From: Hevea brasiliensis
Taxonomy: Eukaryota; Streptophyta; Magnoliopsida; Malpighiales; Euphorbiaceae
Reading direction: 5' to 3'
Assembly (NCBI RefSeq): GCF_030052815.1
Contig: NC_079496.1
Coordinates: 69,801,652-69,865,651, forward strand
DNA: 64,000 nt
Shown: positions 1 to 12,290 of the stretch, piece after piece
Numbering within the stretch: the stretch's first letter is position 1
How the letters are laid out: every line of letters begins with the position of its first letter
Made by a program: the position numbers and the translations under genes
Notes under the pieces: model-generated
Told to the model about the DNA's origin: nothing
Databases searched by the model: none
The model's input: only the letters and a program-made list of their open reading frames with translations

Positions 1-191
1 TCTATTCACAGGATTTTTTTTTTCTATTTCCTTTATAACCAACACAAGGAGATTTCTCCCCGTTAGTTCATATTTATGATGTAAATGTACTATATGTATG
101 AAACATTCGAGCAGTTGTACTTATTGAAAAATAATTCAAATTCACAGTTCAAAATTTACTTTCAAACCTTTGCTCTGATACCACTAAAACA
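1..191 (-). mobile_element. Ty3/gypsy element G, 5' leader with primer binding site
   Basis: Read on the minus strand, this stretch begins with a tRNA-Met-type primer site (TGGTATCAGAG, complement of about 174-184) 8 bp inside the adjoining LTR. It is therefore the start of the internal region of a minus-oriented gypsy element. The rest of that element lies left of the window. No coding sequence is visible in the short piece present. Confidence 0.75.
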
Positions 192-3100
192 TGTCACACC
201 CTACTCCTCGTAAGATGTAACATGCTCCCATAGTACACCTAATGAATTACCGTACTTTGCCTACCGGTAACCCATTAAATATACTATAAAGGATTTTAAA
301 ATAATTTTCGTTCATTTTTATATTGGTGGGTAAATTTTTTTTTTTCAGATTTTAAAAACCTTTTATTTAAAGTCCAAACAGAAATTTAATTTTCATATAT
401 TTAAAATCTCCGCAATGTTTTACAAAAATTTCTATAGAGTGTCGTCTGTATTTTGAGAAAACAGTTCTTCAAAACCTGAAAATAAAGACACTCCCAATAT
501 TTTTCTCAATTACAACTCCATTATTCAATCTCATTTTACAAATTAACACAAGTAACTCAATACATAGTTTAAATTAAATCAAACATTGAAATCTCTCATT
601 AAGGTAATAAAATTAATATTTACATTCATGGGATCAAAAAAAATTTAGTAGTGTAAAACTTTATAAATACATAAAATCTCAAGATAACCTTATAATAATT
701 TGTATTTCATTACAATCAAAAAATATATTACAAAAAAGTTGGTACAACTGCTCAAAGTAAATTTCATATATACAATTACAGAATTACATCAAAATCTAAA
801 CTACAAGGGTATACCTATAATATACCCGAAGATAGTCTCACTATGCCTTTTAGTAATCTTGCTCAGCTGCTTTATATTTTCTTTCACCTGCGACAGCATA
901 CAAAGCTATCGCTGAGTGGTGAACTCAGTAGTGCATAAACTAATAATTTAAAACTTAATACAAGTTATGCTTGACAATTCATAACAAATAAAAATTTAAA
1001 ATTTCTAAATTCTTCAAAATTCATAACATTCAGAAATCAATATTTTCATTCATGCAAATTATTCATTTGAATAACATTTTGATCAAATAGTAACTATTTA
1101 TCTACATTTCTTTTAAATCCCAAAACAATAAGAAAATATTTTGAATCATTGACAAATTATTTATTTCAACTACAATTTATCAAACTATGCATAATTTAAA
1201 GGGCGTTGCCAACAATTAACACAGTTGAACCCATGACCCAAAATTCAAATAGATGTCGTGTTATAAACCATGATATTTCACACTCTCTCAATAACCGAGG
1301 CTAAAAGGGAGGAACAAAGACTAGCTAGTATATATGAGTACTCATTCAAACTCTTCCCCAACTGGCAAGCTAGAGAGGAAGGAACTCGCCCCATCAAGTG
1401 GAGGAGATATCTCACTAGACAAGCTAATGAGAATTCACAACATATTTTGCCATGTCAACTGTGGTTTCAAATCATATTCAAAACAATTTCTATTTACAAA
1501 GTGTTTACAAATCATCAACATATTCAATCATCATAAATTCATGCTCAAGATTGGCAACACATCAAACTTAAAATTTACAATCCTCAAAACTATGTAATAA
1601 ATCCTTAATTGCATAAAAAAATTTACATTTAATTTATACAATTTCATTCAACAAATTAAAATCCTCAACACAAAAAAATTATAAATCATAAAATAAACTT
1701 TTTCAAATCAATTTAGAAGTGAAAAGTAACAAAATAGTTAGTTCTGCACAAACCTTATACGAGTCGCCTCTCGGCCTTGACTCGATGTCTTGGGTTCTTT
1801 CTCGATATTCTTTTCCCCTGAAACACACAGTTTCATAGTGTTTCAGTATCACCATTTATCATAACTCTAAAAATAAATTAAAATCTACTTATACCTAGCT
1901 ATAATATGCTAAATTTGACGTTCATTAAAATTTGTATTTCGAGGTTACTATTCATGATATTGTTCAAGTCAAAATATTTACTTTCTTATGCTTAAAAGGT
2001 ATGGGAATTCTAATTTCACCCACATACCGCATTTTGGTTACCTAATTTGTTGGTTTTGGTTGTTTTCTCAAATTTTATGTCTTTTAGGCAAAATTGCAAA
2101 TTTTCAATTTTGGTGTCCTATATTGCACTATTCCATTGGTCATGTTGCTGTTAAAATTTGGCTAAGTTTTTATCATAAACATTGTTCCTTATTGTCTTAA
2201 ATTTATTCTCCTTTTTGAATCACTCCAATTGGAGCTTTGTAGCTCAAGTTATAGCCATTTGAATCATGGCTGCCGGATTGGACTTAACCTAGATTTCTGG
2301 GCAAATTCTGGTTCTGGCAGTTTTAGGTCACTAACTTTGGGTGGCCAAATGACTTGGTTAAGGGCATAATTTGGGTTTGTGTTCTTCATGAAAATTTTAG
2401 GCATATATCTCAGCTATCCACCGGTAAAATTTCAGCTCATTTAGACCTACCTAACCCAAGTTATGGCCAAATGAACCAATACTGTTCATTTGGTCATTTT
2501 TGTAGAGGTCAGACTGCATAAATCCGGATTTGGTCAATTTGTTCACTAGGTTTTGGTCACTTTTTGGGCATGATTCCTAAATGAAAAATGTTCCATTTTG
2601 TGTCTATTTTCATTCCCAATTGGCCTAACACCAATTGGACTTGTAAATTTTTAGTTTTCGTCCCTTAAATAGACCTTGGTCCTGCTGCCTGTAGAATGAC
2701 CATTTTCAATCCGAATTTAAACTCACTTCTAATACTTCCAACACATCTCAATTGCTCAAAAATGACCATTTTTCATCTCAAAAAAGGTCAAACACACCTT
2801 TTGACCAATTCTCACATTTTTTCCTCCCAAACCCTAGGTGCCAAAAACCCTAACTCATAAAATTCAAACCTAATGCATTCTAAACATCTATCCATAGTTT
2901 ACATACCTAATTCAACTTAAGCAACCATTCAAATGCATCAAATTCACCCATTTCAAACCCTAACTAAGGCTGGCCAAAATTTATGTTTGGTTCCTCAATC
3001 ATGTTTTCCTTTGATTTGTTTCAATTTCTAAGTTTATTAAAGCATATTTGCATGAAATTTAAAGAAATAAATTAGAGTTTATTACTAACCTTTCTTTCAT

Positions 3101-3987
3101 TTCCAACTCTTCAATTTCCTCTCTTTTCTTCCTTTCTTTTCTTCCTCTAAAGCTTCTTCAAGTTGATCTAACAAGTTCTTATGGACTAGTTTGGGGTCAA
3201 AGTGGGTTAAGTGGTTGGAAGCAAGCTTAAAGCATGCTTTAATGGAGGTTTTTGGTGAGAGAAGAAATGGCATAAAGAGAGCTATGGGAATTTAGAGAAG
3301 AAGAAGCAAAAATTTTGTCTTTTTAATTTTGTTTTTATATTCATTTATGCCATAATTGACTTAGTCAAAAATTTGGGTAAAATAATTTTAATTTTGACAT
3401 CATTCATGATGTTACCTAATGATGTAAGCATGATATAAATAAAGTTTTCATTTCTTTTTTCTTTCGCATTTATTTTTCTATTAGTTCTTTAATTTAATTC
3501 TATATTTCAAAATTTTCATTTCTCCGATTTTATTAGACAGTTAGGTCAGGAGTCAGCTCTAGGGGTCAATTGATCAAATTGCCCCTCACCGGTCTGATCC
3601 GATTTGCAAATTATTTTATTTTTCTTTCGGATCCCTGACCTAATTATTTGACCTGCTTAACAATTCTTTTTTGTGATTTTCTCTTTTCCACTGTGTTCGC
3701 AATAGTCCTAAGGACCGCAGCGTCACATTTTACGGTTCGAAATTTGAGTTTAAATCGACTTCGCATTCCTTCCCGAGAAGGTCACCCATCATTGTGACTC
3801 TCGGCTCATTTAACTTCTTATGTTCTGTTTTTCTTATTTATACTTAACTAATTGACAATTTTTAATTATTTGTGTTCAAGGCTTAACTAGGTGTCTTAAA
3901 CACAGTTCTAATCCTCCTAATTGTCCAGACTGATACTGATCACCGGAACAGTAACATATACCGAGCTATGCAAATAGGGGTGTTACA
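192..3987 (-). repeat. 5' LTR of gypsy element G (family of LTRs A, B, C, D)
   Basis: The LTR runs from TGTCACACC to GTGTTACA, i.e. TGTAACACCCC...GGTGTGACA on the minus strand, about 3.8 kb. A primer site adjoins its 3' end at 191, so this is a 5' LTR and not a solo LTR. It sits inside the 5' LTR of the copia element. The flank on the right is AACCA (3988-3992); the matching left duplication is outside the window. A splice-donor-like AAG|GTTAGT lies on the minus strand with its GT at 3089-3088. The conserved double hairpin is at 888-934. No protein is encoded; the small open frames inside are chance. Confidence 0.85.
888..934 (-). promoter_or_regulatory. Conserved LTR double hairpin, copy in G
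   Basis: On the minus strand, stem 1 is CTGAGT/ACTCAG and stem 2 is GCGATAGC/GCTGTCGC, which pairs fully if G-U is allowed. The 3' arm ends in CAG followed by GT. It lies about 700 bp from the LTR 3' end. Confidence 0.6.
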
Positions 3988-5299
3988 AACCATGGCTCCA
4001 GCTCGAATTGGGATTTTGAAATAGAGAGATTCTAGTGCATGGTAACACATGATTATAGGTTCATTTAAAGTATTCCTTATTACTAATTGGGTGGCCATGG
4101 CTGCTATGCTAGGTGTTAACCATGATCTATGAGGTGCCTAAAATGATTTAGAGAAATCATTTATGGTAAGAAAAGTTCTGATGATATTAAGAGTTGATAT
4201 CATATCTCTTTGCCCATTAGTGATGAGCCTAGTGAGTCACACACATACACAAGTAATCACCAAATTAAATGTGATTTAATTAATTAGTTAAAGATTTTAA
4301 TTGATTAATTAAATAGGTTTGGTTTGCAATAAGATTGCAAAGTCCCTAGCATGACTTGAAGCCAAATCTAGGTTATTCAAAGTGTTTAAATATGAATTTA
4401 ATTATGAGAAATTAATTAATAGAGATTAATTAATTAATTTATATTTGATATAAATTGATTAGAAGATGAGAAATAATTATTTTGGGTTGAGAACTCAAAA
4501 TTACAACACAAGGGTAATTTGGTCATTTTATAGGGTGACATGTGGCACCATGAGATGGTAACACATGGCATCATGGTTTATCATTTATCTTCCTATCATG
4601 CATGATGATCAAAGTCAAGATTAAACCTAGCTTTGACACTTGGCTTAATGTGATTAGGTCAATTAAAATTAAGATGCAATCAGAAGATGACATGTGGCAA
4701 GGGTTTTAAATGATGACCTAATTATAAAAGGGAAAAAATGAAAAAATAAAACATGCATTCTGATTTTTATCTCGTAGGCGCCGCCACCTCTATGCCTTCT
4801 TCCTCTCTTCTTCTTCTTCTCTCATCAATTCAAAGAGAATTGCCCATATTCTCTTGAATTAAAATTATTAGAAATTATTTCTAGTGTCCTATATACATCT
4901 ACAATCTCTCTAAAGGCAAATCCCTAATTTCTAAATGGTTGGCAAGGCTTGAAAAGCTATTCAAGGGGCTGCCATTGGTGATCTTGGTGTGGACAAACTA
5001 GAGGGACAATATTTGGGGTCCTAGGTTCTTCATAAAGGTACCAATCACATCTACAGTGCATCAAAAGATTAATGCACATATTCTTGTATCAATCTAGGGT
5101 TCTAATGAATTAATTTATTAATTCTAAAATCTTAAATGGCAAATGTAGATCCTAATACATATTTAAAGGGTTTTAATATGCAATTGAACATTGAAATCAA
5201 TTAGGTATATAATGAATCTTGCATGATGCATGAGACCCTAGAAGAAAAATTTTAAATTTAATGTTCTAATCTAATAATTTTCATGCTTTCGCTCCTTCA
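3988..5299 (+). repeat. Ty1/copia 5' LTR, 3' portion
   Basis: This aligns by eye with 25792-27050 plus 53291-53370, the 3' LTR. It ends in CTCCTTCA, directly before the primer site. It contains a TATA box and a pyrimidine-rich tract downstream of it (about 4797-4829), as expected of a plant core promoter. The first part of this LTR is beyond the inserted gypsy element G. Confidence 0.85.
4723..4730 (+). promoter_or_regulatory. TATA box of copia 5' LTR
   Basis: TATAAAAG in the context ATTATAAAAGGG is conserved at 26554-26561 in the 3' LTR. The CT-rich stretch about 75 bp downstream fits a plant transcription start region. Confidence 0.6.
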
Positions 5300-5301
5300 A
5301 T

Positions 5302-5313
5302 TGGTATCAGAGC
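5302..5313 (+). promoter_or_regulatory. Primer binding site, copia element
   Basis: TGGTATCAGAGC lies 2 bp after the LTR end. It is the standard initiator tRNA-Met complement used by plant copia and many gypsy elements. Confidence 0.9.
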
Positions 5314-5430
5314 AACTATATTTGTCATTTAGATTGTTTAATATTTGATTTAATTGTGTGATTTAATCAAAAGTTGATTGATTCATTACTGGTAGCATAG
5401 AAGAGTGTAGCGGCATCATGTTTTTGCTCC

Positions 5431-5490
5431 ATGGTGCGCATTGTTTGAGCACCACGATGGTGCGCATTGTTTGAGCACCACGATGGTATA
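5431..5490 (+). repeat. 26-bp tandem duplication
   Basis: Two perfect 26-bp units (5431-5456 and 5457-5482) begin ATGGTGCGCATTG. A short third start follows. Confidence 0.9.
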
Positions 5491-5585
5491 TGGGCTTTGA
5501 GGGTGCAATTATTGTATGATCTAAGGCACATCCCATTACTAATTAAAATGTTTAATTAGGAGTTTTATTCACACAATTAAATTTT

Positions 5586-5673
5586 GATTCAAATCTGAAT
5601 TTTTAAATTTGTTTGAATGTGATTCAAATCTGAATTTTTAAATTTGTTTGAATGAGATTCAAATCTGGATTTT
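5586..5673 (+). repeat. 35-bp tandem repeat, 2.5 copies
   Basis: Units at 5586-5620 and 5621-5655 differ at the last base. A partial third unit follows. Each begins GATTCAAATCTG. Confidence 0.9.
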
Positions 5674-6860
5674 CTAGTTGAATATGAGATATTCAATTTA
5701 ATTTTAGCATGTATGTTTTATTTAATTGTTAAATGGTAATATGCATGATGGATGATCATGAACAATAAAAGACCAATGTGATTGGATTTATTTCTTTTAT
5801 TTTCCTTTGGGTTGTAAATTAATTAATTTAATTTGTTGGCATGTATTATAAAGGTTGTAATATTTTTGGGTTATAATTTCATTTATTTGAGGACTTTAAA
5901 GTCCATGTTCTTATAAATTCGCCTTGGTATGCCAAGGATTACAATGTAATGGATTGCAAGAAGATCAAGAAGGTCAAGAGCATTGGTGAGACTAGTGGGA
6001 GGAATTCAAGATCAAGTATTGATTATGTACTCCTTTAGCAACTCTTGTAAAATGAATGAATGAAATGCACCTAGAAATGCCCTTATTTAATTCTTGGTAG
6101 CTCAGAATTGAATTCCTTAGAAAGTCCATGATCATACCATATTTATTTTTTATCCATGTATGCATGAGATGTATGAGAATGTATGCAAGCATATGATATA
6201 TGCATGCTAATTGGATGATGTGCAAAGTGAGACTATAATAGTAATTAAGCCGACCACAAAATCTTCCAAACAAATGATTAAGTTGAAAATGGTATAATTA
6301 AAGTAATTATATCATGGGCTCTCCATTGAGGCAATTATTTTAAGAAATTTTAAATAACTTGCATATGATGCAATTAAATTGAGAGAATTTCTTAAGAATA
6401 ATTATTAAGCATGAGATGTTGTAAATATGTAAATGGTTTGGTGGCCAATAATGTATGTGTCTGAGGACATTAAAATTATTTGCATGTTTACTGGCTCAAT
6501 GGGATCAACTTAACTAATTCAAGATAAGTCAATAATGGATGTGCCTGAGATTTTGAGCATTAAGGGCTAGATAAAGGATTGAACCTCACATGAGATGTGA
6601 TGGGCAAGGAGTTGCTCACTTATAGTTGATTGTAATTCCAATAATAGATGTGCCTGAGGATGATCAATAAGATTATAAGAATTCAATCACCCACTAGAAA
6701 TCCATCCAACTAGGATTTCCGTTTCCTACTTTGGAAGTGTAGGATTCGCTAAGTTAGTGGGAGGACCAATTTGATTAAAAGACTATAATCATTTTGGTTA
6801 AATACATGATACATTTACTAATTAATCTAGTTATTTTCTACAATTATTCTTCTGATAATA

Positions 6861-7218
6861 ATGAGCACACAACAACCACCACCATCCAATATCCTTGCGA
6901 GCATACTTAATCACAATAGGTTGATAGGACCTAATCTTTCTAATTGGCTTAGAAATTTGAAACTTGTCCTGAACCTTGAACATATAGGATATGTTCTAGA
7001 CTCAAATGTTCCTGGTCCCTTACCTCCAGAGGCCATTCAAGAGGAACATGATACTTTGGACAAGTGGAAGGAGCATGATATGAGAGCCAAGTATTATATG
7101 CTTGCTTCTATGAGTAATGAGTTACAGAAGCAGCATGAGAGCATGCAAAGTGTAAGTGAGATCCTTCTTTACTTACAAGAGTTATATGGTGAGCATAGCA
7201 GGAATGCTAGGTATGAGA
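6861..7218 (+). pseudogene. Copia gag, N-terminal part (UBN2-type)
   Basis: The frame opens at ATG 6861 with an N-terminal stretch rich in Q and P. It continues into the plant copia gag signature: a short L-x-G-P-N-x-x-x-W-L-R-N-L motif around residues 24-33 and the W-K-E-H-D-x-x-A-K-Y-Y-M-L-A-S-M block around residues 69-83. Gag forms the particle that packages the element's RNA. The reading frame is open until element J interrupts it at 7219. The rest of the domain resumes at 18201, where the protein reads on after the duplicated TGAGA. The start is favoured because the family typically begins just before this motif. Confidence 0.85.
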
Positions 7219-10200
7219 TGTAACAACCTCCCGGTAGCAACTCCGTACATTCTACTATTCCAGTGACCGGTGTCGGTCCGGACAGCTAGAACGTTCGGAA
7301 AAATATTTAAACTAAAGTCAGGAACCATAATTAACTCAAATATTAATAAGAAAAATTTAGTAAAAATTTTAGAAATAAAATACAACCAAGTTAAATGAGC
7401 CAAAGGCCTGCCGAAGGGTAATCAGAGGGAAGTTGCGGTTCTCGCAACGAGGAGCCTTAGACCCGGGGGAAAAATTATAAAATAATTTTTGGGACTCTAG
7501 AAAAGGGTTATTGAGGTTCCCATGGCATTAGAATGCCAAGAAAATACCTAGAAAAATTTTTCAATCGGTACAGCCAATTTTGACCCGTTAAGCCAAACGG
7601 AGGGCATTTTGGTCATTTCGCCTTCGGAGGTGATTTTTGACCGACTTGTCCAGTTAAGTAAATAATTATTATGAACTAAAATATGAATTAATATTGATGA
7701 AAAATGAATTGAAAGTTAGTAGTGATGAAAAGAAAAGAAAAATACAATATATGCAAATTATGACATCAATGTGATGTCATTTAAAATTGGCCACCAATCA
7801 CATTTAAACTATCATTTATCTAACTAATAAAAGAGGTAAATAAAGACCAAAGGAAAAGAAAAAAACGTGGGCAGCCATCTCCTTCTCCATTTCAGCCACA
7901 CCATAGCCAAGAAGCAAACCTCCATTTTTCTTCCTCACTCAAGCTTGAAGATCTCTCAAGCCTCACCCCAAAACCCTAAGTTATCTTCACAAAAATTAAT
8001 CTACACACCCCTAAGCAAGCTCTAGGCAGCCACAAAGAAGAGGAATTCTAGAGTTTTCACAAGCTCAATAAGTTGAGCCAAGAGGTTAGAGCTATACTTT
8101 CACTCTCACTCCTTTAATCCTTGTTAGAGCATCATTTTAAGTTAAGAAATTGTAAGAAAATGAAGTAAATTATATATGTTAGGGCATCTTCAAATTTTCG
8201 GCAGCCCTAAGGAAGGATGAGTTTGATTATTTAAATGAATTTAGAGTGGATAGAAATGATGTTTAAGGTATGAATACGCATGGATGTTGAACTAGTGTGC
8301 TAATTGAGATTTATGGGTAAATTGAATTGGACATTAGGGTTTTGAGAAGTAAAAATTGAATTGGCTTATCAAACTGTTAAAGAACACTCTAATGGTCAAT
8401 AAGTGACCATTTGAGGTATGTTGACCATAAATTGGACTGAAAAATAGTATGGCAAAGTGAAGGTGTAATCGCCCTAGATTACAAAGAATGGACTGAAATT
8501 TCAGTCCAATTACACAGCCATAACTTTGGCTGTGTTAGTCCAATTGGTGTTTGGCCAATTGGACATGAAACTAGGCTTACAATGGCACATTTTTGCTGAA
8601 AAAACCATGCCCAAAAGACCAAAGCAAGAGGACCAAAACTTGGCCCTAATCCGGATACCTCGAATCGATTCTCAGAGATTGACCAAATGAGCGAATCGCT
8701 GTTCATTTGGCCATAACTCACTGTAGATATGGTCAATTGACCTGAAATTTTTACAGCAACAAGTAAGACATAGACAAACAACTTTCATGAAGGAACCTTC
8801 CCCAAATTATGGCCAGAACCTAACCCAAATGGCAGTGGAAGTCACTGTTTATGTTACTGTACATATGGTAATTTCTGCAGAATGGAAATCCGGCCAGTTG
8901 TGGTTTTTGGACCATATCTGGAGCTACAAAACTCCAAATGGAGTGATTCAAAAAAGGAAATTCAACTAGACAAAATAAGGAACAACTTTCATGTTTCCAT
9001 TTCTTCAAATTTCCACTGTAACAGTGTTTAATAGAACAGTGAACTTAGACTCAAAAACTAAAATTTTCTGCCCTCTTGGTTTTAAGTTAGAAATGGTAAT
9101 GGTGACCAATTCTAACAAGTTTTAAATATAAAATGTGGTATGTTGGGAGTGCCAAAGTCAATGTACACATTTTCTATCCAAAAGTCAACATTTTTGTTGA
9201 CCAATGAGGTGAATAGTGACACCAAAACTTGAAATGCACAAATTGAAGAATTTAAAAGTTTCAAATGCCCTAGTATCTAACATGATTGGTTTGGATAGTT
9301 TGGCATGCCAATAGAGTTCAGTTAGCAGTACTGCACATGGCAATATGCCATTCTGTGATTTCATGGCTTTTAGCTATTCTGACTTTGCATTGAGAATTGG
9401 CCTTGTGCCTGAGATTATTCTGACTTGGTAGTCGTTACATTTGCACCGGGAGATGCATATGTGACCGATGGTGTGACGGCCCGAGGTACTAGATGCCCAG
9501 TGCCAGTTTACTCGTTATCCAGTCCAGTCGTCTAGTGTAGGTTACTTGGGGCAACCAAATGAATAAAAGTGAACAAAGTAAATGATATACAAATACCAAA
9601 CAAATAAAACGTACACATTCACTACACATTTAATTTCTTGCTATTTTCTTTTATTATATTATTGCACCACTAAGCATTATTGCTTAGCGCGTTGCTTTTG
9701 CCACGCGTAGGTACTGGAGATACAGATCGTGAGCCCAGTAGACCACAGACTGGGTGAGTCCATCCTGCAGCTCTGCACAGTGTCCGTGTCACCTCAACTT
9801 CTGCAGTGCATTGGTAGGACACTAGGTGTCATTTTGACATTTTGTAACTTAATTTTGATTTTCTCATATGTAATTAAACTTGTGTAATGTATATTGAGGT
9901 TTATGTAAATTATGAAAATTGTATTTGTGAATAGAAAAGTAAATGGTTATTTATGAATTATATGTGATCATCACATGTGATGGATGGTTGAGAATTGAAA
10001 TTCAAATGCGAGATCTTGATATTGAGTTTTGTGATGATATTGGAGTTGAGAATGAATGAATTTGTTTATTGGAAGTGTTTTTCACAGGTTCCGAAGAACT
10101 GTTTTCTCCATTTTTAGCCAGATCATTTCGGATTTTCTTTAAACTTTACGGAACCTCAAATAAATTATGATTTCAATAAATGACTTAAATGAGTTATATT

Positions 10201-10311
10201 TTACAAGTTATATTCAAAATTATGATGAAAATTAATTAGGGTATATTAGAGTGTGCAGATAATCGTGTGACATTACTTACTCGTATACTTGTACGGGTAA
10301 GGGGTGTCACA
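7219..10311 (+). repeat. 5' LTR of J
   Basis: The LTR runs TGTAACAACC to GGTGTCACA, 3093 bp. A weak TATA-like AATAAAAG lies near 7827. A donor-like AGAG|GTTAGA has its GT at 8085-8086, and the double hairpin is at 9664-9710. Three degenerate modules start near 8516, 8709 and 8909. It is followed by the primer site. The 60-residue frame at 8787-8969 is not treated as a gene. Confidence 0.92.
9664..9710 (+). promoter_or_regulatory. Conserved LTR double hairpin, copy in J 5' LTR
   Basis: Stem 1 is CTAAGCA/TGCTTAG with a 4-nt loop. Stem 2 is CGCGTTGC/GCCACGCG with one mismatch. The 3' arm is followed by TAG|GTACTGG. It lies 601 bp from the LTR 3' end. Confidence 0.65.
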
Positions 10312-10327
10312 TTTAGTGGTATCAGAG
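10312..10327 (+). promoter_or_regulatory. Primer binding site of J
   Basis: A 5-nt spacer TTTAG is followed by TGGTATCAGAG (10317-10327), complementary to tRNA-Met. The same arrangement occurs next to LTR G and in element E. Confidence 0.9.
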
Positions 10328-10438
10328 TATGGTTTAGGCGTTTCTGGGCCTAGATTGAGTCTATACCATGCATTGCATTTGTAAGAGTCGAGGTGACACT
10401 AACGCAGATCTGTTTATCTTTCTTATTTTGAATAGGAT

Positions 10439-11520
10439 ATGGACCCTTCATCTCAGAGCCGTTGAGGAGGAAGTGGAGAGTCATGCTCCACTGCGATGGC
10501 TGGACCTGGGGCATGAGAGAATCTGCTCCGCTAGCTCTAGCAGAGCCTACTCAGCCTCCACAGGCCATGTTTCAGCAAATGGCCGACTTCTTTAGACAAA
10601 TGGCTGGGGTAATGCCAGCACCACCACCACCACCACCACCAGCTCCACAGCAGAAATCACACTGAAAGGCTAAGAAAGTTTGGAGTGTGGACTTCTATGG
10701 TAAGAGAGAAGATGACTGCATTGCGTAGAGATTTGGTTGAGCACAGCAGAGTCCTAAACAACTCCACTTGCACTCGAGCAAAACACGAAGTCGCCATATC
10801 TTTCTTTGCAAGATGATGCTTATGAGTGGTGGGACACGTGTCGATGAAGTGCGATCGGAAGTCAGAACTTGGGATTTCTTCCTCTCTGAATTCAAGAAGA
10901 AATATGTGGATCTTGTATACGGAAGAGAGAAGAAGAGAGTTTATTAACTGAGAGGCAGGTATCGGTGGCGAATATGAGAAGGAATTCGTAAGATTGAGCC
11001 GCTATGGAAGGGAGATAGTCCCTAATGAAGCTGAAAGGTGCAAGAGATTTGAAGAGGGACTAAATGACAACATCAAGATCCAGCTCATTGCCTTGGGAAT
11101 CACAGAATTTGCCAAGTTAGTGGAAGCTGCAATAAAGGTGGAAAAAGTAAGAATCAGTGAGCAGACCAGTAGGGATAGACAGCAGAAGAGGGGCCCGAGT
11201 CAGTCTAGTTCAGCTCCTACATTTGGGAAGAAGTTCAAGGGTCCTCCTGCACAGAGTTCAGCTCAGCCACGAGTCGGTCGGTCTCGGGGCCTGAGCCACG
11301 ATTCACCCCTAGGAGAGGTCAGTCCACACCATCAGTGGGCAGCTCTCCAGGGATGGGGTTCAGGGGACCAGCCCCAACATCTTTTGCATGTCCACACTGT
11401 CTGAAATGGCATAAGGGGGAGTGTTGGAGAGTAACTGGTGCCTGCTTGAGGTGTGGGTCGAGAGAACATCAGCGGAGGAACTGCCCACGCAGAACTACTA
11501 CAGCTGCTCCAACACAAGTA
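10439..11520 (+). pseudogene. J gag (capsid/nucleocapsid)
   Basis: ATG at 10439 matches the gag start in element E (complement at 46478). Gag forms the particle and binds the RNA. A proline run encoded by (CCA)n lies at about 10618-10645. The conserved capsid block with R-Y-G-R-E-I-V-P-N-E-A-E-R-C-K-R-F-E-E-G is at 11000-11060. A CCHC zinc knuckle (C-L-R-C-G-S-R-E-H-Q-R-R-N-C) lies at about 11446-11487. The frame is broken: relative to E it shifts between 10460 and 10560 and again near 10650-10990. Part of the N-terminal damage consists of CAG to CGA type swaps, so it may be partly artefactual. Confidence 0.8.
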
Positions 11521-12290
11521 GACAGACCTGCTCCTGCACCACAGAGAGGTAGAAAATCTGGTAAGTCTGACGCAGTGGGACCATCACAGAGGCCTGCATC
11601 TGAGCCAGCAGAGAGGCCAGATAACAGACCACCTGCCAGAAATTATGCTATTAGAGCTCAGGAGGAGCAAGATGCCCCGGACGTCATCAGAGGTACGTTC
11701 TTCCTCTACACTACACCTGTACATGCATTGGTGGATCCAGGATCCACTCATTCCTATATTTGCATCAACTTACCCGTAGAAAGGGGGATACTAGTAGGGG
11801 AGAGTGACCAAGACATTCTGGTCACTAATCCATTGGGTCACAGTGTGGTAGTGAACAAAGTATATAAGGGTTGCGTTATGGATTCAGGGTATGAATTCTT
11901 GGCGGACTTGATTGAGTTGCCTTTCCACGAGTTTGGCGTGATTTTGGGAATGGGTGGTTGTCACGTCATCGAGCAATATTTGATTGCAAATTGAAGAGGA
12001 TTTCTCTGAAAACTTCGAGGGTAATGAGATCCTTTGTTGTGGGAAAGGATGATTTTTGTCCAATGTTATCTCAACCACGATTGCAAGAAGAATGATGAGA
12101 AAAGGTGTGAAGCCTACCTAGCACATGTGGTGGATACTAGGCGAGCTAAGCCAAACACGAGTGACATACCCACGATGAAGGACTTCCCAGGTATTTCTGA
12201 AGAATTGCACAGTTTGCCACGAGAAAAGGAAGTCGAATTTGCTATTGAGACAACTGCAGATCTGACACCCATTTCCATTGCTCCTTATAG
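11521..12290 (+). pseudogene. J aspartic protease
   Basis: The motif H-A-L-V-D-P-G-S-T-H-S-Y-I (about 11728-11766) is the active-site region of Tekay-type retropepsins; it cleaves the polyprotein. The second conserved block, V-I-L-G-M-D-W-L in relatives, reads V-I-L-G-M-G-G-C here at about 11938-11961, because of a local change and frameshift. The frame stops at 11994. Remains of the protease to reverse transcriptase linker follow in another frame (12034-12309). Element E keeps this segment in one frame at 40957-40214. Confidence 0.8.

Larger units (their letters stand above)
5314..6860 (+). other. Copia 5' leader, non-coding, repeat-bearing
   Basis: This 1.5 kb between primer site and gag has no long reading frame. 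It holds two tandem duplications (5431-5490 and 5586-5673). A degenerate motif resembling AATAATRGATGTGCCTGAGGA occurs three times at about 6447, 6531 and 6640. A long leader with small repeats is common in large-LTR copia elements. Packaging or dimerisation signals would be expected here, but none can be assigned. Confidence 0.6.

Noticed and set aside
2830..2850. AAACCCTA-like pieces in several LTRs (also near 36424 and 48574), suggesting telomeric repeats.
   Set aside because: Only single units occur, in the same LTR position in related copies; there is no array.
8787..8969. A 60-codon open frame also present at 16666-16848 and 42707-42889, apparently a conserved small protein.
   Set aside because: These are the same position in three related LTRs. 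Similarity follows from repeat descent. No codon-level constraint is visible, and other LTRs lack the frame.
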